A stretch of DNA of 46,768 nucleotides from an uncultured Lachnospiraceae bacterium (GCA_947571775.1 CANOZK010000017.1:1-46768), one strand, 5' to 3'. Positions 8,982 to 17,518 are shown, numbered from the stretch's first letter. Notes: generated by a model not told the origin, from the sequence alone. Numbers and translations: made by a program.

Positions 8982-10777
8982 AAGTTTTTTACCGCCGCTT
9001 CATATACTATAAAGCATTAAAAAAGAATGGGAAGTGTTCGATTATAGAAAATCAGAAAACGGATAATCTGTTAAATCTGGCGGTAAACGCCACATCTGAG
9101 GAGAGAGAAAAGTCTCTGGAGCTGGATGTGGGCTTTGAACCGGAAACCCGAATGTGGGATGTGATTGTAAAATATTCTGGGGATTTCTCGTCCCTGCAAA
9201 TGGATGGGATTACGGTAGTTCCCCTGCTCAATGAGTACGCAGTAGCCACCGTCCCTCAGAACCGTTTGGACGCTTTTATCAGCCAGCCGTTTGTTGAATA
9301 TGTAGAGAAACCGAAGAGGCTGTCTTTTGCCGTAAATCAGGCAAGGGCAGCCTCTTGTATTACCCAAGTGCAGATCTCTCCTTGGAATTTAAACGGACAG
9401 GGCGTTCTCGTAGGAATTGTAGATTCGGGGATTGATTATCGCCATCCAGATTTTATAAAAGCGGACAAAACGACCCGGATTCTTAAAATTTGGGATCAGA
9501 GCGTGCCGGGAAATCCGCCCCAGGGATATGCAATGGGAAGCGAATACGGATCCGAACAGTTAAATCAGGCGCTGGAAGCGCCCACCCAGCAAGAAGCCTA
9601 CCAGATTGTGCCCAGCAGGGACAGCAGCGGCCATGGAACGGCGGTAGCGGGGATCGCTGTTGGAAACGGAAGGGCCTCGGAAGGGGTTTACCGGGGCGTA
9701 GCCACAGACAGCTCTCTGCTGGTCGTAAAATTGGGAAACCCAAAAAAAGATTCTTTTCCCAGAACCACAGAGTTAATTCAAGGGATCGATTACGTGATCC
9801 GGCAGGCCATTTCTATGAGGATGCCGCTGGCGTTAAACTTGAGTTTTGGAAACAATTACGGTTCGCACAGAGGGGATACCCTGCTGGAAACCTACCTTAC
9901 CAGTGTAGCAAACCTGGGAAGAAGCTGCATTTGCGTGGGAATGGGAAACAATGGAGCGGACGCGCTGCACACTTCCGGGCAAATAGAAATGGGGCGAACG
10001 GAACAGGTGGAGGTGCTGGTGGGAGATTATGAGCCGTCTTTGAACATTCAGCTATGGAAAAGCTATGCTGACCAGATAGATATTTTCCTCACTCATCCTG
10101 ACGGCACTACCGTAGGACCTTTATACGAAGATCTTGGCCCTCAGCGTCACCGCCTGGGACAGACACAGCTTTTGATCTATTACGGAAAGCCTTCCCCTTA
10201 CAGCGCCTCCCAGGAAATTTATTTTGATTTCATTCCCAACGGCAGCTATGTGGATGGAGGGATTTGGACGATCACTTTGCAGCCCCGTAAGGTGGTGGAT
10301 GGCGGATACAATTTGTGGCTTCCGGGAGGGGGTGTGCTTAACTCCGGCACGCGTTTTTATTTTCCCACACCGGAAGCAACCCTGACCATTCCCTCCGCCG
10401 CCTCCAGAATCATCAGCGTAGGCGCTTATAATTCCAGAACTCTGTCATACGCTGATTTTTCCGGCAGAGGATTTCTGAATATGGGATACCAGATGAAGCC
10501 GGATCTGGCTGCGCCAGGCGTAAACATCCGTACTGCTCAGGTGGGCGGCGGCTATACCACGGTAACCGGAACGTCCTTTGCTACGCCTTTTGTGACCGGG
10601 GCGGCAGCGTTGTTGATGGAGTGGGGGATTGTGAAAGGCAACGACGCTTATTTGTATGGGGAGAAAGTGAAAGCTTATCTGAGACGCGGGGCGAAGCCCC
10701 TGCCGGGATTTGACATATATCCAAACGCGCAGGTGGGGTATGGGGCACTTTGTGTAAGGGATAGCATACCAACATAA
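8978..10777 (+). CDS. S8-family subtilisin-like serine protease
   Basis: The 599-residue subtilase has a complete triad: Asp149 (GIVDSGIDYRHP), His219 (SSGHGTAVAGIAVG) and Ser533 (GTSFATPFVTGAAALL). A candidate oxyanion Asn lies in GMGNNG. Residues 60-115 look like an inhibitory prodomain. A large insertion between His and Ser (GDYEPSLNIQLWKSYADQIDIF region) is typical of the Clostridia CspA/B/C-like subtilases linked to germination. No signal peptide is visible, so it may act inside the cell or spore. The ATG at 8978 overlaps the ATPase stop; an upstream in-frame start at 8867 lies deep inside that gene and is less likely. The substrate is unknown. Confidence 0.87.
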   Translation: MKVFYRRFIYYKALKKNGKCSIIENQKTDNLLNLAVNATSEEREKSLELDVGFEPETRMWDVIVKYSGDFSSLQMDGITVVPLLNEYAVATVPQNRLDAFISQPFVEYVEKPKRLSFAVNQARAASCITQVQISPWNLNGQGVLVGIVDSGIDYRHPDFIKADKTTRILKIWDQSVPGNPPQGYAMGSEYGSEQLNQALEAPTQQEAYQIVPSRDSSGHGTAVAGIAVGNGRASEGVYRGVATDSSLLVVKLGNPKKDSFPRTTELIQGIDYVIRQAISMRMPLALNLSFGNNYGSHRGDTLLETYLTSVANLGRSCICVGMGNNGADALHTSGQIEMGRTEQVEVLVGDYEPSLNIQLWKSYADQIDIFLTHPDGTTVGPLYEDLGPQRHRLGQTQLLIYYGKPSPYSASQEIYFDFIPNGSYVDGGIWTITLQPRKVVDGGYNLWLPGGGVLNSGTRFYFPTPEATLTIPSAASRIISVGAYNSRTLSYADFSGRGFLNMGYQMKPDLAAPGVNIRTAQVGGGYTTVTGTSFATPFVTGAAALLMEWGIVKGNDAYLYGEKVKAYLRRGAKPLPGFDIYPNAQVGYGALCVRDSIPT

Positions 10778-10825
10778 ATAATGGTTACGGCATAAGTCAA
10801 CCTATATTTATTAAAAAATATAGTG

Positions 10826-10836
10826 TATAATATAAT
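10826..10836 (+). promoter_or_regulatory. Candidate -10 region for udg
   Basis: Two overlapping TATAAT hexamers (10826-10831 and 10831-10836) lie in an AT-rich gap about 45-55 nt before the glycosylase start. No convincing -35 is seen. Confidence 0.35.
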
Positions 10837-10880
10837 CCATAAAGCCAAGTTTCTATAATACCAATCACAAAGGAGAACCT

Positions 10881-11435
10881 ATGCAATATACATGGAACGA
10901 CATTGAACAGCATGTTGCCGTCTGCACCAACTGCCCATTGAGTCAAACCAGGCATCGGCCTGTTATGGGGCGTGGAAATTACCAGGCGGATCTTATGCTG
11001 ATTGCCGAAGCGCCTGGAGAACAGGAAAACCGTCAGGGAATTCCATTTGTTGGGCGCTCTGGGGAAATATTAGACAGCCTTTTGCAAGATTGCGGACTGA
11101 AAAGAGAAGAAATTTATATTACCAATATTTTAAAATGTCATCCTCCTGGCAACCGTGATCCCAAAGAAGAGGAAAAACAAGCATGTTTTCCATATTTGAA
11201 ATACGAAACGTTTCTTCTAAAGCCAAAAATCATCGTCTGTCTCGGACGTGTTGCCGCACAGCGGATTATTTCGCCGGATTTCAAAATTACCAGACAACAT
11301 GGCACCTGGACATACCGAAAAAACTGTGCGCTTACTGCAACATATCATCCTTCGGCAATCCTGCGTGATCCGTCAAAATATGAGGCCGTAAAAGAGGATT
11401 TCTGCGAAATCGCAAGAAAACTTCCGAGAGAATAA
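10881..11435 (+). CDS. Uracil-DNA glycosylase, family 4 (iron-sulfur type)
   Basis: This enzyme removes uracil from DNA to start base excision repair. Four Cys placed for the family-4 [4Fe-4S] cluster are present: C15 and C18 (CTNC), C86 (ILKCHPPGNR) and C102. Active-site motif A is AEAPGEQENRQGIPFVG (residues 43-58), and the C-terminal motif TYHPSAIL carries His156. The length of 184 aa is normal. AAAGGAGA precedes the ATG. The nucleotidyltransferase/HEPN pair starts 35 nt downstream and may be co-transcribed. Confidence 0.93.
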   Translation: MQYTWNDIEQHVAVCTNCPLSQTRHRPVMGRGNYQADLMLIAEAPGEQENRQGIPFVGRSGEILDSLLQDCGLKREEIYITNILKCHPPGNRDPKEEEKQACFPYLKYETFLLKPKIIVCLGRVAAQRIISPDFKITRQHGTWTYRKNCALTATYHPSAILRDPSKYEAVKEDFCEIARKLPRE

Positions 11436-11470
11436 TCTATTATTTTGATAAAACATAAGGGGGAAATCCA

Positions 11471-11755
11471 ATGGGAAATATAATGCCGGTTTCAGAAGTA
11501 ATCGATAAAGTTGCGGCAATCTGTAAAGCCAATGGCGTAGAACGTTTAGACTTATTCGGCTCTTTCGCCACAGGTACGGCGGCGCCGACGAGTGACATAG
11601 ATTTTGTTGTTTACGGATGCAAGGATATACTGGGGCTGGAAGAAGCCATTTTAGAGATCGATACACTTCGGAAGATCGATATTTTTGATTATAATAGTAT
11701 TCATAATGAATTTTTGCTGGAGGACATAAAAAAATATGGAAAGCAAATATATTAA
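11471..11755 (+). CDS. MNT-domain nucleotidyltransferase (MntA-like antitoxin)
   Basis: The minimal nucleotidyltransferase has 94 aa. The defining GSX10DXD motif is exact: Gly30-Ser31, ten residues, Asp42-Ile-Asp44. A third acidic residue, Asp70 in KIDIFD, completes the metal site. In characterised HepT/MntA systems this enzyme adds AMP to a tyrosine of the HEPN toxin and silences it. AAGGGGGAA lies upstream of the ATG. The gene overlaps the HEPN gene by 20 nt, as expected for a two-gene module. A non-toxin substrate-binding pairing (HI0073/HI0074 type) is the alternative reading. Confidence 0.85.
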   Translation: MGNIMPVSEVIDKVAAICKANGVERLDLFGSFATGTAAPTSDIDFVVYGCKDILGLEEAILEIDTLRKIDIFDYNSIHNEFLLEDIKKYGKQIY

Positions 11756-12137
11756 CCGGTACAATACGTTTTGTAGAAGTCTGAGAAATCTGGAGAAAAG
11801 CCTGAAAGCCGATCCAAAAGCAGATTTCGTATTGGCGGGGACAGTCTTGAATTTTAATCTCACTTTTGATATTTCATGGAAAGTGATGAAGGATATATTG
11901 CTAAAAGAACTTGGAATCCTTGATTTTGCAGTTGGTTCACCCAGGGAAACGTTGAAACAGGCTTTTACCAATGGAATCATTCATAACGATCAATGGATGC
12001 AGATGCTGCGGGTAAGAAACCAACTGGCTCATGATTACGATGGAACTTTTGCGGCAGAAAAATTTCAGGAAATTACAAAAGTATATTACCCATTGTTTGA
12101 AAAACTAAAAGAAGATATTGAAAAGTATTACAGATAA
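11736..12137 (+). CDS. HEPN-family / NTase substrate-binding partner (HepT or HI0074-like)
   Basis: The 133-residue, all-helical protein carries an RX4HXY motif: Arg94, His99, Tyr101 in RNQLAHDYD. This is the catalytic and modification motif of HepT-type HEPN ribonuclease toxins, where the neighbouring MNT enzyme modifies the Tyr. Sequence length and layout also fit the HI0074 nucleotidyltransferase substrate-binding family, a sister group. It is translationally coupled to the preceding gene and followed by a strong hairpin. The motif is complete, so it is not obviously inactivated. Confidence 0.82.
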   Translation: MESKYINRYNTFCRSLRNLEKSLKADPKADFVLAGTVLNFNLTFDISWKVMKDILLKELGILDFAVGSPRETLKQAFTNGIIHNDQWMQMLRVRNQLAHDYDGTFAAEKFQEITKVYYPLFEKLKEDIEKYYR

Positions 12138-12150
12138 AACCATTGAAAAA

Positions 12151-12178
12151 GCCGCCGATCCGCATGTCCGGCGGCTTT
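12151..12178. terminator. Bidirectional-type hairpin between the HEPN gene and pgeF
   Basis: GCCGCCG (12151-12157) and CGGCGGC (12169-12175) form a perfect 7-bp stem with an 11-nt loop, followed by a short T stretch; A-rich sequence precedes it. It lies between convergent genes and could serve both. Confidence 0.7.
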
Positions 12179-12201
12179 CGCTTCTCCAAAACCCGCGCGC
12201 G

Positions 12202-13053
12202 CTATTTTAATGCCAAAAACGCAGCCAGATTCCCTCTTTTCCCCTTTGACGCCCGATGGGAAAACAGAAGCTGCGGATTGCAGCAGGTACAAAGATTCGG
12301 TATGGAGATGTTCTCTGGTTTTACCCGGGCTTCCAAGAAGATTTGCCGATTGGATTCCCACAAATCCAGTTGGTATTTCCCGTTTTCTTTCCGATAAAAC
12401 AGACCATCCCATTGTTCTCTAGGAAATGCCGTCTGGAATTCTTCTATCACATCTTCACTGACTTCATAACAGTCCTGGCAAATGGAAGGCCCGATGGCCA
12501 CAATCAGATCTTCGGGGTTTGTTCCATATTCCCGTTCCATCGCCTGCACCGTGGCCTTTCCGATCTTTCCCACTGTGCCTTTCCAGCCGGAATGTGACAG
12601 TCCGATGGCTTTTTTTACCGGGTCCAGCAGATACAGCGGCACGCAGTCTGCATAAAAAGTCGCCAGCGTAATCCCCAGTTCATTGGTGATCATGCCGTCC
12701 ACATCCTGATAGGGTCTGGGCTTCGTCAACCCGCAGCCTTTGTCCCGGTTTGTAACGACCCGTACATTGGCCGTGTGCGTCTGATCCGACGTAACTACGC
12801 TTTCCCAGTCAAATCCGATGGCTCTAGCGATACGCCGATAATTTTCCTGGACTGCCGCTTCTTTATCCCCTCTGGAAAAGCTAAGGTTCATAGACGCATA
12901 AACGCCTTCGCTTACGCCTCCCAGACGCGTGCTGAATCCATGGCGCACCATGCCCGTTTTCTCCAAACTGGGATAAGACAGATAAACCACGCCCTCTGTC
13001 TGACAGATCTGCAGCTTGGGCTGTTTGTCATCTTTCCATTTGATATCCATCAT
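12202..13053 (-). CDS. pgeF: PgeF/YfiH-family purine nucleoside phosphorylase (laccase-domain protein)
   Basis: The 283-residue protein belongs to the DUF152/YfiH family, described as purine nucleoside phosphorylase/adenosine deaminase and earlier as polyphenol oxidase. Family motifs are present: SDQTHTANV, ATFYADCVPLYLLD, GLSHSGWKGTV, and the C-terminal CTCCNPQLLFSHRASKGKRG. These supply the His/Cys metal ligands. Two tandem ATG codons begin the frame; the second (13050) has the better spacing from AGAGG. It is the last gene of the leftward rplS-lepB-rbgA-rnhB-yraN run and lies 15 nt after yraN. Confidence 0.92.
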   Translation of the reverse strand: MMDIKWKDDKQPKLQICQTEGVVYLSYPSLEKTGMVRHGFSTRLGGVSEGVYASMNLSFSRGDKEAAVQENYRRIARAIGFDWESVVTSDQTHTANVRVVTNRDKGCGLTKPRPYQDVDGMITNELGITLATFYADCVPLYLLDPVKKAIGLSHSGWKGTVGKIGKATVQAMEREYGTNPEDLIVAIGPSICQDCYEVSEDVIEEFQTAFPREQWDGLFYRKENGKYQLDLWESNRQIFLEARVKPENISIPNLCTCCNPQLLFSHRASKGKRGNLAAFLALK

Positions 13054-13068
13054 GTCCTCTTTCCTTTT

Positions 13069-13434
13069 CTAATAAAGATTCCCATAGCAAAAATCAAACG
13101 CATTTTTTACCAATAAGATTTTCTCCCGTTCAATTCCTACCACATCAAACCTGCAAGGTGTTTCTTCCAAAATCCCTTTCTGCATTCGATAAAAAAGAGC
13201 CGTTCTGGAAATGCGCTGCTGTTTTCGGAAATCGACGGCCTCTAAGGCCCCGCCTTTGTTGTCGCTTCCGCGGTATTTTACCTCTATAAAAGCCAAATAT
13301 TTGCCATCCCATCCGATGATGTCAATCTCGCCCATACGGTTCCGATAGTTCCGCTCTAGGATATGGTATCCTTGCTTTTCCAGAAATTCCGCCGCCTGTT
13401 TCTCATAACTTGCGCCCACCTTCCGGTTGTTCAT
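13069..13434 (-). CDS. YraN family protein (UPF0102, endonuclease-like)
   Basis: The 121-residue protein has a restriction-endonuclease-like fold inferred from the family motifs GEIDIIGWDG and LAFIEVKYR, followed by a Gln/Arg stretch (DFRKQQRISRTA). The function in the cell is not established; a role in Holliday junction or DNA metabolism is suspected from the fold. Its ATG overlaps the rnhB stop (ATGA, 13431-13434), so it is translated with rnhB, a pairing seen across bacteria. Confidence 0.92.
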   Translation of the reverse strand: MNNRKVGASYEKQAAEFLEKQGYHILERNYRNRMGEIDIIGWDGKYLAFIEVKYRGSDNKGGALEAVDFRKQQRISRTALFYRMQKGILEETPCRFDVVGIEREKILLVKNAFDFCYGNLY

Positions 13435-14189
13435 CGCTTCAAAAAGCTCCTGCGGTGTATCGGGCTTGGCCCATATTTTTTCAGTGCTTCCATATGGGCG
13501 GCGCTGCCATAGCCTTTGTGAGCGGCAAAACCATATTGGGGCATTTCTTTATCGTACTGAATCATTAGCCGATCCCTGGTCACCTTTGCTACAATGCTGG
13601 CCGCCGCAATGGAAAGGCTCCTGGCATCCCCATGGATCAGAGGAACTTGCGGAAGGTCTATCTGTGGGATGGTCACCGCGTCGTTGAGCAAAATCTGCGG
13701 CTCCACCTGAAGATTCCCAATCGCCTCCCGCATGGCCTCATAAGTCGCTTGCAGGATATTGATTTCATCGATCCGCTCCGGGCCGACGCGCCCCACTCCC
13801 ACAGCCACGGCCTCCCGCAGAATCACCGGGTACAATTCCTCTCTTTTTTTGGGCGTCAGCTTCTTGGAATCATTTATGTATAAAATCTGGCAGCCAGAAG
13901 GCAGGATCACCGCCGCGGCCACCACCGGGCCGGCCAGCGGGCCTCTGCCCGCCTCGTCCACTCCGCATACAAATCCCAGATGTTCATATTTTCGCTCATA
14001 TTCCTGCATCTGCCAGATTCGGCGTTTTTCTTTTTCTAATTTTTCTTGTATCTTTCGATATTTATTTAGCAGGCTTTGCACGCCCTTGCGACAGTCCTTT
14101 TGATACTTTTGATAAAGGGCCTCGTACTCTTCTTCCGATGCCTGGGCAAACTCCTCTTGTATTTCCTGTATGGTTTTTGTAATTTCCAT
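13431..14189 (-). CDS. rnhB: Ribonuclease HII
   Basis: RNase HII cleaves RNA in RNA/DNA hybrids and removes misincorporated ribonucleotides. Active-site residues are visible: Asp78-Glu79 in GVDEAGRGPLAGP, Asp170 in LLNDAV and Asp188 in HGDARSLSIAAASIVAKVTRD. The protein is 252 aa, with a charged helical extension of about 70 residues before the catalytic core, common in Firmicutes RNase HII. AAAGGATG precedes the ATG. It overlaps yraN by 4 nt. Confidence 0.96.
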   Translation of the reverse strand: MEITKTIQEIQEEFAQASEEEYEALYQKYQKDCRKGVQSLLNKYRKIQEKLEKEKRRIWQMQEYERKYEHLGFVCGVDEAGRGPLAGPVVAAAVILPSGCQILYINDSKKLTPKKREELYPVILREAVAVGVGRVGPERIDEINILQATYEAMREAIGNLQVEPQILLNDAVTIPQIDLPQVPLIHGDARSLSIAAASIVAKVTRDRLMIQYDKEMPQYGFAAHKGYGSAAHMEALKKYGPSPIHRRSFLKR

Positions 14190-14201
14190 TGTTTCATCCT
14201 T

Positions 14202-15341
14202 TTACATCTTCTCTATCCAAAACGCATCCTCCAGCGCCAGCCAGTTAGCCCTCCACCAGCGCATAATCTGCCAGTAGCCGATTCCCTGCAATCCGTATTC
14301 TTTTACCAGTTGAAACTTTGCCTCCAGGCTGCGTACATCCTCAAACCAGACCTCGTGCTCTACATCGTCCTGCCAGTAGCGAAAATAGGGAGACTGGGAG
14401 GTTTCATCGTAAAGGATGCGGGCATAATGCGTGATCGCAATCTGCACCGCCTCCACGTTCCCGATGGTGTTTGCCACTGTGACGTTGCTCACATAGGGAA
14501 GCTGCCAGTCATATCCGTAATTGGGGATACCCAGACGGATTTTGGCGGCGGGTATCTCTGTAACGGCATACCGAACCACCTGTTCCACTTTGTTGATCGG
14601 AGCCACCGCCATATTCGGCCCGTATTTATAACCCCATTCATAAGTCATCAGCAGCACGCTGTCGGCAATGGCCCCCAATGCGGGATAGTCTTTCCCCTCA
14701 TAGAGAAGCCCTCTTTGATCCGCCGAGGTTTTCGGTGCCAGCGCAATGCTAATTCGGTATCCCGACGCGTGTATAGCGTCCGCGGTCCGCTGGACAAACT
14801 CCGTAAAAGCATCTCGGTCCTCCCTGCGGATATACTCAAAATCAATATCCACGCCGCCATATCCTTTTTCCTGCATGGTTCGGATTAACTCCTGGATCAG
14901 CCGATTGCCGCTTTCCATATCCCATACCACCGAGGCAATCAAGCTGTTATTGAATTTTCCTTCTGTATCCAACGGGGTAAGGGTAAGAAAAGGAATCACA
15001 GTCTGGGTGCGGCACATTTCGATCATCCAGTCCTCCGAAACGGCAGGCGGAACCAGCCACCCCTCAGACGTAAATCCATAAGAAAAAATAGGAAGCTCTG
15101 TCAGATAGGGAAGGGTCTGCCCCAGCACCCAGGGACTGATATAGGGGTAAGCATAACCGGAGATTTGAGCCAGAGAACGCTCCTGAAAGGAGTCGTAAGT
15201 AGGAATATACAAAGCTTGGCCAATGGCCAGCTTATAGGGATAAACCAGTTGGTTGTCAAAAATCAATATATCCGCAGGAACACCATATGCCTGGGCTATT
15301 GTATCCACTGTTTCCCCTTCTGTCACAACATGGATCTGCAT
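14202..15341 (-). CDS. LysM-GH18 glycosidase, spore cortex lytic/germination type (YaaH/SleL-like)
   Basis: Residues 1-48 form one LysM peptidoglycan-binding module (VVTEGETVDTIAQAYGV to GQALYIP). The rest is a GH18 barrel with the catalytic DxxDxDxE pattern: D165, D167 and E169 in GGVDIDFEY. A LMTYEWG strand and a YWQIMRWW C-terminus match the YaaH/SleL family, which degrades cortex fragments during spore germination. There is no signal peptide, typical of mother-cell-made spore enzymes. The ribosome site (AGGCGG, 10 nt) is moderate. It lies between rbgA and rnhB; a 59-nt gap before it may hold a separate sporulation promoter, which I could not define. Confidence 0.87.
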   Translation of the reverse strand: MQIHVVTEGETVDTIAQAYGVPADILIFDNQLVYPYKLAIGQALYIPTYDSFQERSLAQISGYAYPYISPWVLGQTLPYLTELPIFSYGFTSEGWLVPPAVSEDWMIEMCRTQTVIPFLTLTPLDTEGKFNNSLIASVVWDMESGNRLIQELIRTMQEKGYGGVDIDFEYIRREDRDAFTEFVQRTADAIHASGYRISIALAPKTSADQRGLLYEGKDYPALGAIADSVLLMTYEWGYKYGPNMAVAPINKVEQVVRYAVTEIPAAKIRLGIPNYGYDWQLPYVSNVTVANTIGNVEAVQIAITHYARILYDETSQSPYFRYWQDDVEHEVWFEDVRSLEAKFQLVKEYGLQGIGYWQIMRWWRANWLALEDAFWIEKM

Positions 15342-15400
15342 AAAGGATCTACCGCCTACTACTAAGATTGGAGTATATTCCTATGTGCAAAGTCCAAAGA

Positions 15401-16234
15401 TTATTCCAATGTAATTCGTCCTAATTTTCCGCTTCGGAATTCTTCCAGCAGCATGGCGGCTGCTTTTTCATAATCCAGATCTGCTCCTTTTTTTAGACAG
15501 CCGCGTGCGCGTGCGACCTCCTCCAGAAGCTTGACCGGCTCCCCATCTTCCTCTATGTGATACCGTCTATTTAAAACTCCCGGATATTCCTCCCGCAGAT
15601 AAGACAGCAACTTCAGCGACAATTCCTCTATATTTACAACATCGTCTTTTACCGAACCGATCATCGCCAGCCGCTCGCCCACCTGGGGATCGTCGAATTT
15701 CGGCCAGAGAATTCCCGGCGTATCCAGCAGTTCCACGCTTTTATTTAGGCGTATCCACTGTTTGCCCTTGGTCACCCCCGGCTGGTTTCCTGTCTTTGTA
15801 CAGGCTTTTCCGGCAAAAGTATTGATAAAGGTAGACTTGCCCACATTGGGAATCCCCGCCACCATGGCGCGTATGGGTCGATTCTTAATGCCCCTTCGCT
15901 TATCCCGCTCAATCTTCTCCTGACAAGCTTTCTGGATAATGCTGTGGACAGTTTTCAGACTCCCGCGGTTTCTGGAATCCACCATCGCCACATAAAAACC
16001 CTTTTCCTGAAAAAAAGCGCTCCATTTCTGATTCTTTTTCTCGTCCGCCAGATCCGCTTTGTTCAGCAAAACCAGCCGGCTTTTCTGTTTTCCCAGCTCG
16101 TCGATGTCCGGGTTGCGGCTGCTCTGCGGCGCGCGTGCATCCAAAAGCTCAATGACCAGATCGATCAGTTTCAGGTTTTCCTGCATCATCCGCCTGGCCT
16201 TCGTCATATGCCCCGGATACCACTGTAAATTCAT
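15401..16234 (-). CDS. Ribosome biogenesis GTPase RbgA (YlqF)
   Basis: This circularly permuted GTPase is needed for late 50S subunit assembly. The permuted order is clear: G4 NKAD at residues 58-61, then G1 GIPNVGKS at 127-134, then G3 DTPG at 171-174. The C-terminal domain is typical of RbgA. AAAGGA lies 9 nt before the ATG. It follows lepB by 6 nt, and the synteny rplS-lepB-rbgA-rnhB is the Firmicutes standard. Confidence 0.96.
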   Translation of the reverse strand: MNLQWYPGHMTKARRMMQENLKLIDLVIELLDARAPQSSRNPDIDELGKQKSRLVLLNKADLADEKKNQKWSAFFQEKGFYVAMVDSRNRGSLKTVHSIIQKACQEKIERDKRRGIKNRPIRAMVAGIPNVGKSTFINTFAGKACTKTGNQPGVTKGKQWIRLNKSVELLDTPGILWPKFDDPQVGERLAMIGSVKDDVVNIEELSLKLLSYLREEYPGVLNRRYHIEEDGEPVKLLEEVARARGCLKKGADLDYEKAAAMLLEEFRSGKLGRITLE

Positions 16235-16240
16235 AATCGC

Positions 16241-16816
16241 TTATCCTTTCAAAAATCCAATCTTTTTAAGAGGTCCCGCCACAAACCACAGCTTCCCTAT
16301 AATGTTTCTTTTCTGAACGCTTCCTGCGTCCGTATACTGGCTGCCGTCGTTGCTGTTGCGGTTGTCCCCCAACACAAAATATTCTCCTGATTCCAAGGAG
16401 ATCCCCTCCTCCGCCAAAGTGGAATTGGTGATGCTGGGAAAATCCTTGCCCTCTTTATAGGTTTCTCCATCTATGAGAATCTGCCCGTCCCGGATCTGTA
16501 TGGTCTCCCCGGGAAGCCCGATCACCCGCTTGATATGCAGACTGGCCTCCTCCTTCGTGCTGGTTTTGAATACCAGGATATCTCCCCGCTGGGGGCTTCC
16601 CAATTTGTACGCCACTTTATTGATAAAAAAACGATCCCCCACTGCCAGGGTCGGCTCCATCGATCCTTCCTGCATACTTACCGACTGGAAAAATAAAATC
16701 GCCACCACCACCGAGCAGGCCAGCACCACTGCAATCTGAAACGCCCAGATCAGAATCTCTTTTATCAAATCGTTCTCAGAAAAAACTTTCGTACTTGATA
16801 TTTTTTTTCCTGTCAT
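16241..16816 (-). CDS. lepB: Signal peptidase I
   Basis: The membrane-bound S26 protease cleaves signal peptides from exported proteins. It has one N-terminal span (about residues 21-43), catalytic Ser52 in GSMEPTL, catalytic Lys96 in HIKRVIGLPGE, and the C-terminal GDNRNSNDGSQY box. The length of 191 aa is usual for Gram-positive SipS-type enzymes. GGAGG precedes the ATG. A terminator-like hairpin separates it from rplS, so expression may depend on read-through. Confidence 0.95.
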   Translation of the reverse strand: MTGKKISSTKVFSENDLIKEILIWAFQIAVVLACSVVVAILFFQSVSMQEGSMEPTLAVGDRFFINKVAYKLGSPQRGDILVFKTSTKEEASLHIKRVIGLPGETIQIRDGQILIDGETYKEGKDFPSITNSTLAEEGISLESGEYFVLGDNRNSNDGSQYTDAGSVQKRNIIGKLWFVAGPLKKIGFLKG

Positions 16817-16856
16817 CCGACAACCTCCGAAAAGACGCCGTTTCCCCTAAAGGAAA

Positions 16857-16880
16857 CAAAGGGGCTGTTTTTACAGCCCC
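16857..16880 (-). terminator. Terminator-like hairpin after rplS
   Basis: On the minus strand, GGGGCTGT and ACAGCCCC form a perfect 8-bp stem (16861-16880) with a 4-nt A loop, followed by TTTGTTT. It lies just past the rplS stop and before lepB, so it could attenuate transcription into the downstream run. Confidence 0.8.
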
Positions 16881-16892
16881 TCATAAAATCCA

Positions 16893-17240
16893 TTACCTTA
16901 TCCGTTCCTTTACTTTCGCACGCTTGCCCACGCGGCCTCTCAGATAATTCAGTTTTGCCCTTCTTACTTTACCATATCTGACAACTTCTACTTTTTCCAC
17001 ATTCGGTGAGTGCAGAGGCCAAGTCTTTTCCACTCCGATGCCGCTGGAAGATTTTCTGACTGTAAAAGTCTCACGGTTTCCGCCGTTCTGCCTTTTCAGC
17101 ACAATGCCTTCAAATACCTGGATTCTCTCGCGGTTTCCCTCTTTGATCTTGGCATGTACCCTTACCGTATCCCCTACGCGGAACTGCGGCGGCTCTTCCT
17201 TTAACTGAGTAGCTTCAATTTTTCTGATAATCTCGTTCAT
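16893..17240 (-). CDS. rplS: 50S ribosomal protein L19
   Basis: The 115-residue protein is clearly L19: [54 protein letters not shown] and the basic end [20 protein letters not shown]. It sits at the 30S-50S interface. It is preceded by AAAGGAG and a consensus-like promoter, with a leader of roughly 80 nt that contains short inverted repeats. Confidence 0.98.
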   Translation of the reverse strand: MNEIIRKIEATQLKEEPPQFRVGDTVRVHAKIKEGNRERIQVFEGIVLKRQNGGNRETFTVRKSSSGIGVEKTWPLHSPNVEKVEVVRYGKVRRAKLNYLRGRVGKRAKVKERIR

Positions 17241-17327
17241 TGCTTTCGCTCCTTTATTTCTATTTGGATGTTCTTAATGCAGAATCTGCAACAGAGGACC
17301 ATCTCTTGTAAAATTATAACAAAGGTG

Positions 17328-17356
17328 ATTATACTACAAATATCTGAGATTTACAA
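17328..17356 (-). promoter_or_regulatory. Sigma-A promoter of rplS
   Basis: On the minus strand, TTGTAA (17351-17356), a 17-nt spacer and TATAAT (17328-17333) lie about 88 nt before the rplS start. Confidence 0.75.
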
Positions 17357-17450
17357 GTATGAAAAAATGAAACTTTAATTTATGAAAAGCTCAAAAATGT
17401 AAAGAGGAGGAAAATTTGGAGTGCGCTTGGTGAAATCTATATGAATCGCC

Positions 17451-17479
17451 TTGACATTTTTTAATTTTTGCGTTATTAT
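17451..17479 (+). promoter_or_regulatory. Sigma-A promoter of the TetR gene
   Basis: TTGACA (17451-17456), a 17-nt spacer and TATTAT (17474-17479) lie 40 nt upstream of the regulator's start. Confidence 0.8.
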
Positions 17480-17497
17480 GAATGAGCAATTCATTCA
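17479..17497. promoter_or_regulatory. Palindromic operator at the TetR-gene transcription start
   Basis: TGAATGA (17479-17485) and TCATTCA (17491-17497) are exact reverse complements separated by 5 nt. The repeat begins at the last base of the -10 and covers the expected start site. Position and form fit autorepression by the TetR-family product. Confidence 0.7.
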
Positions 17498-17518
17498 CAA
17501 AAAAGGGGAGGATCAGAT

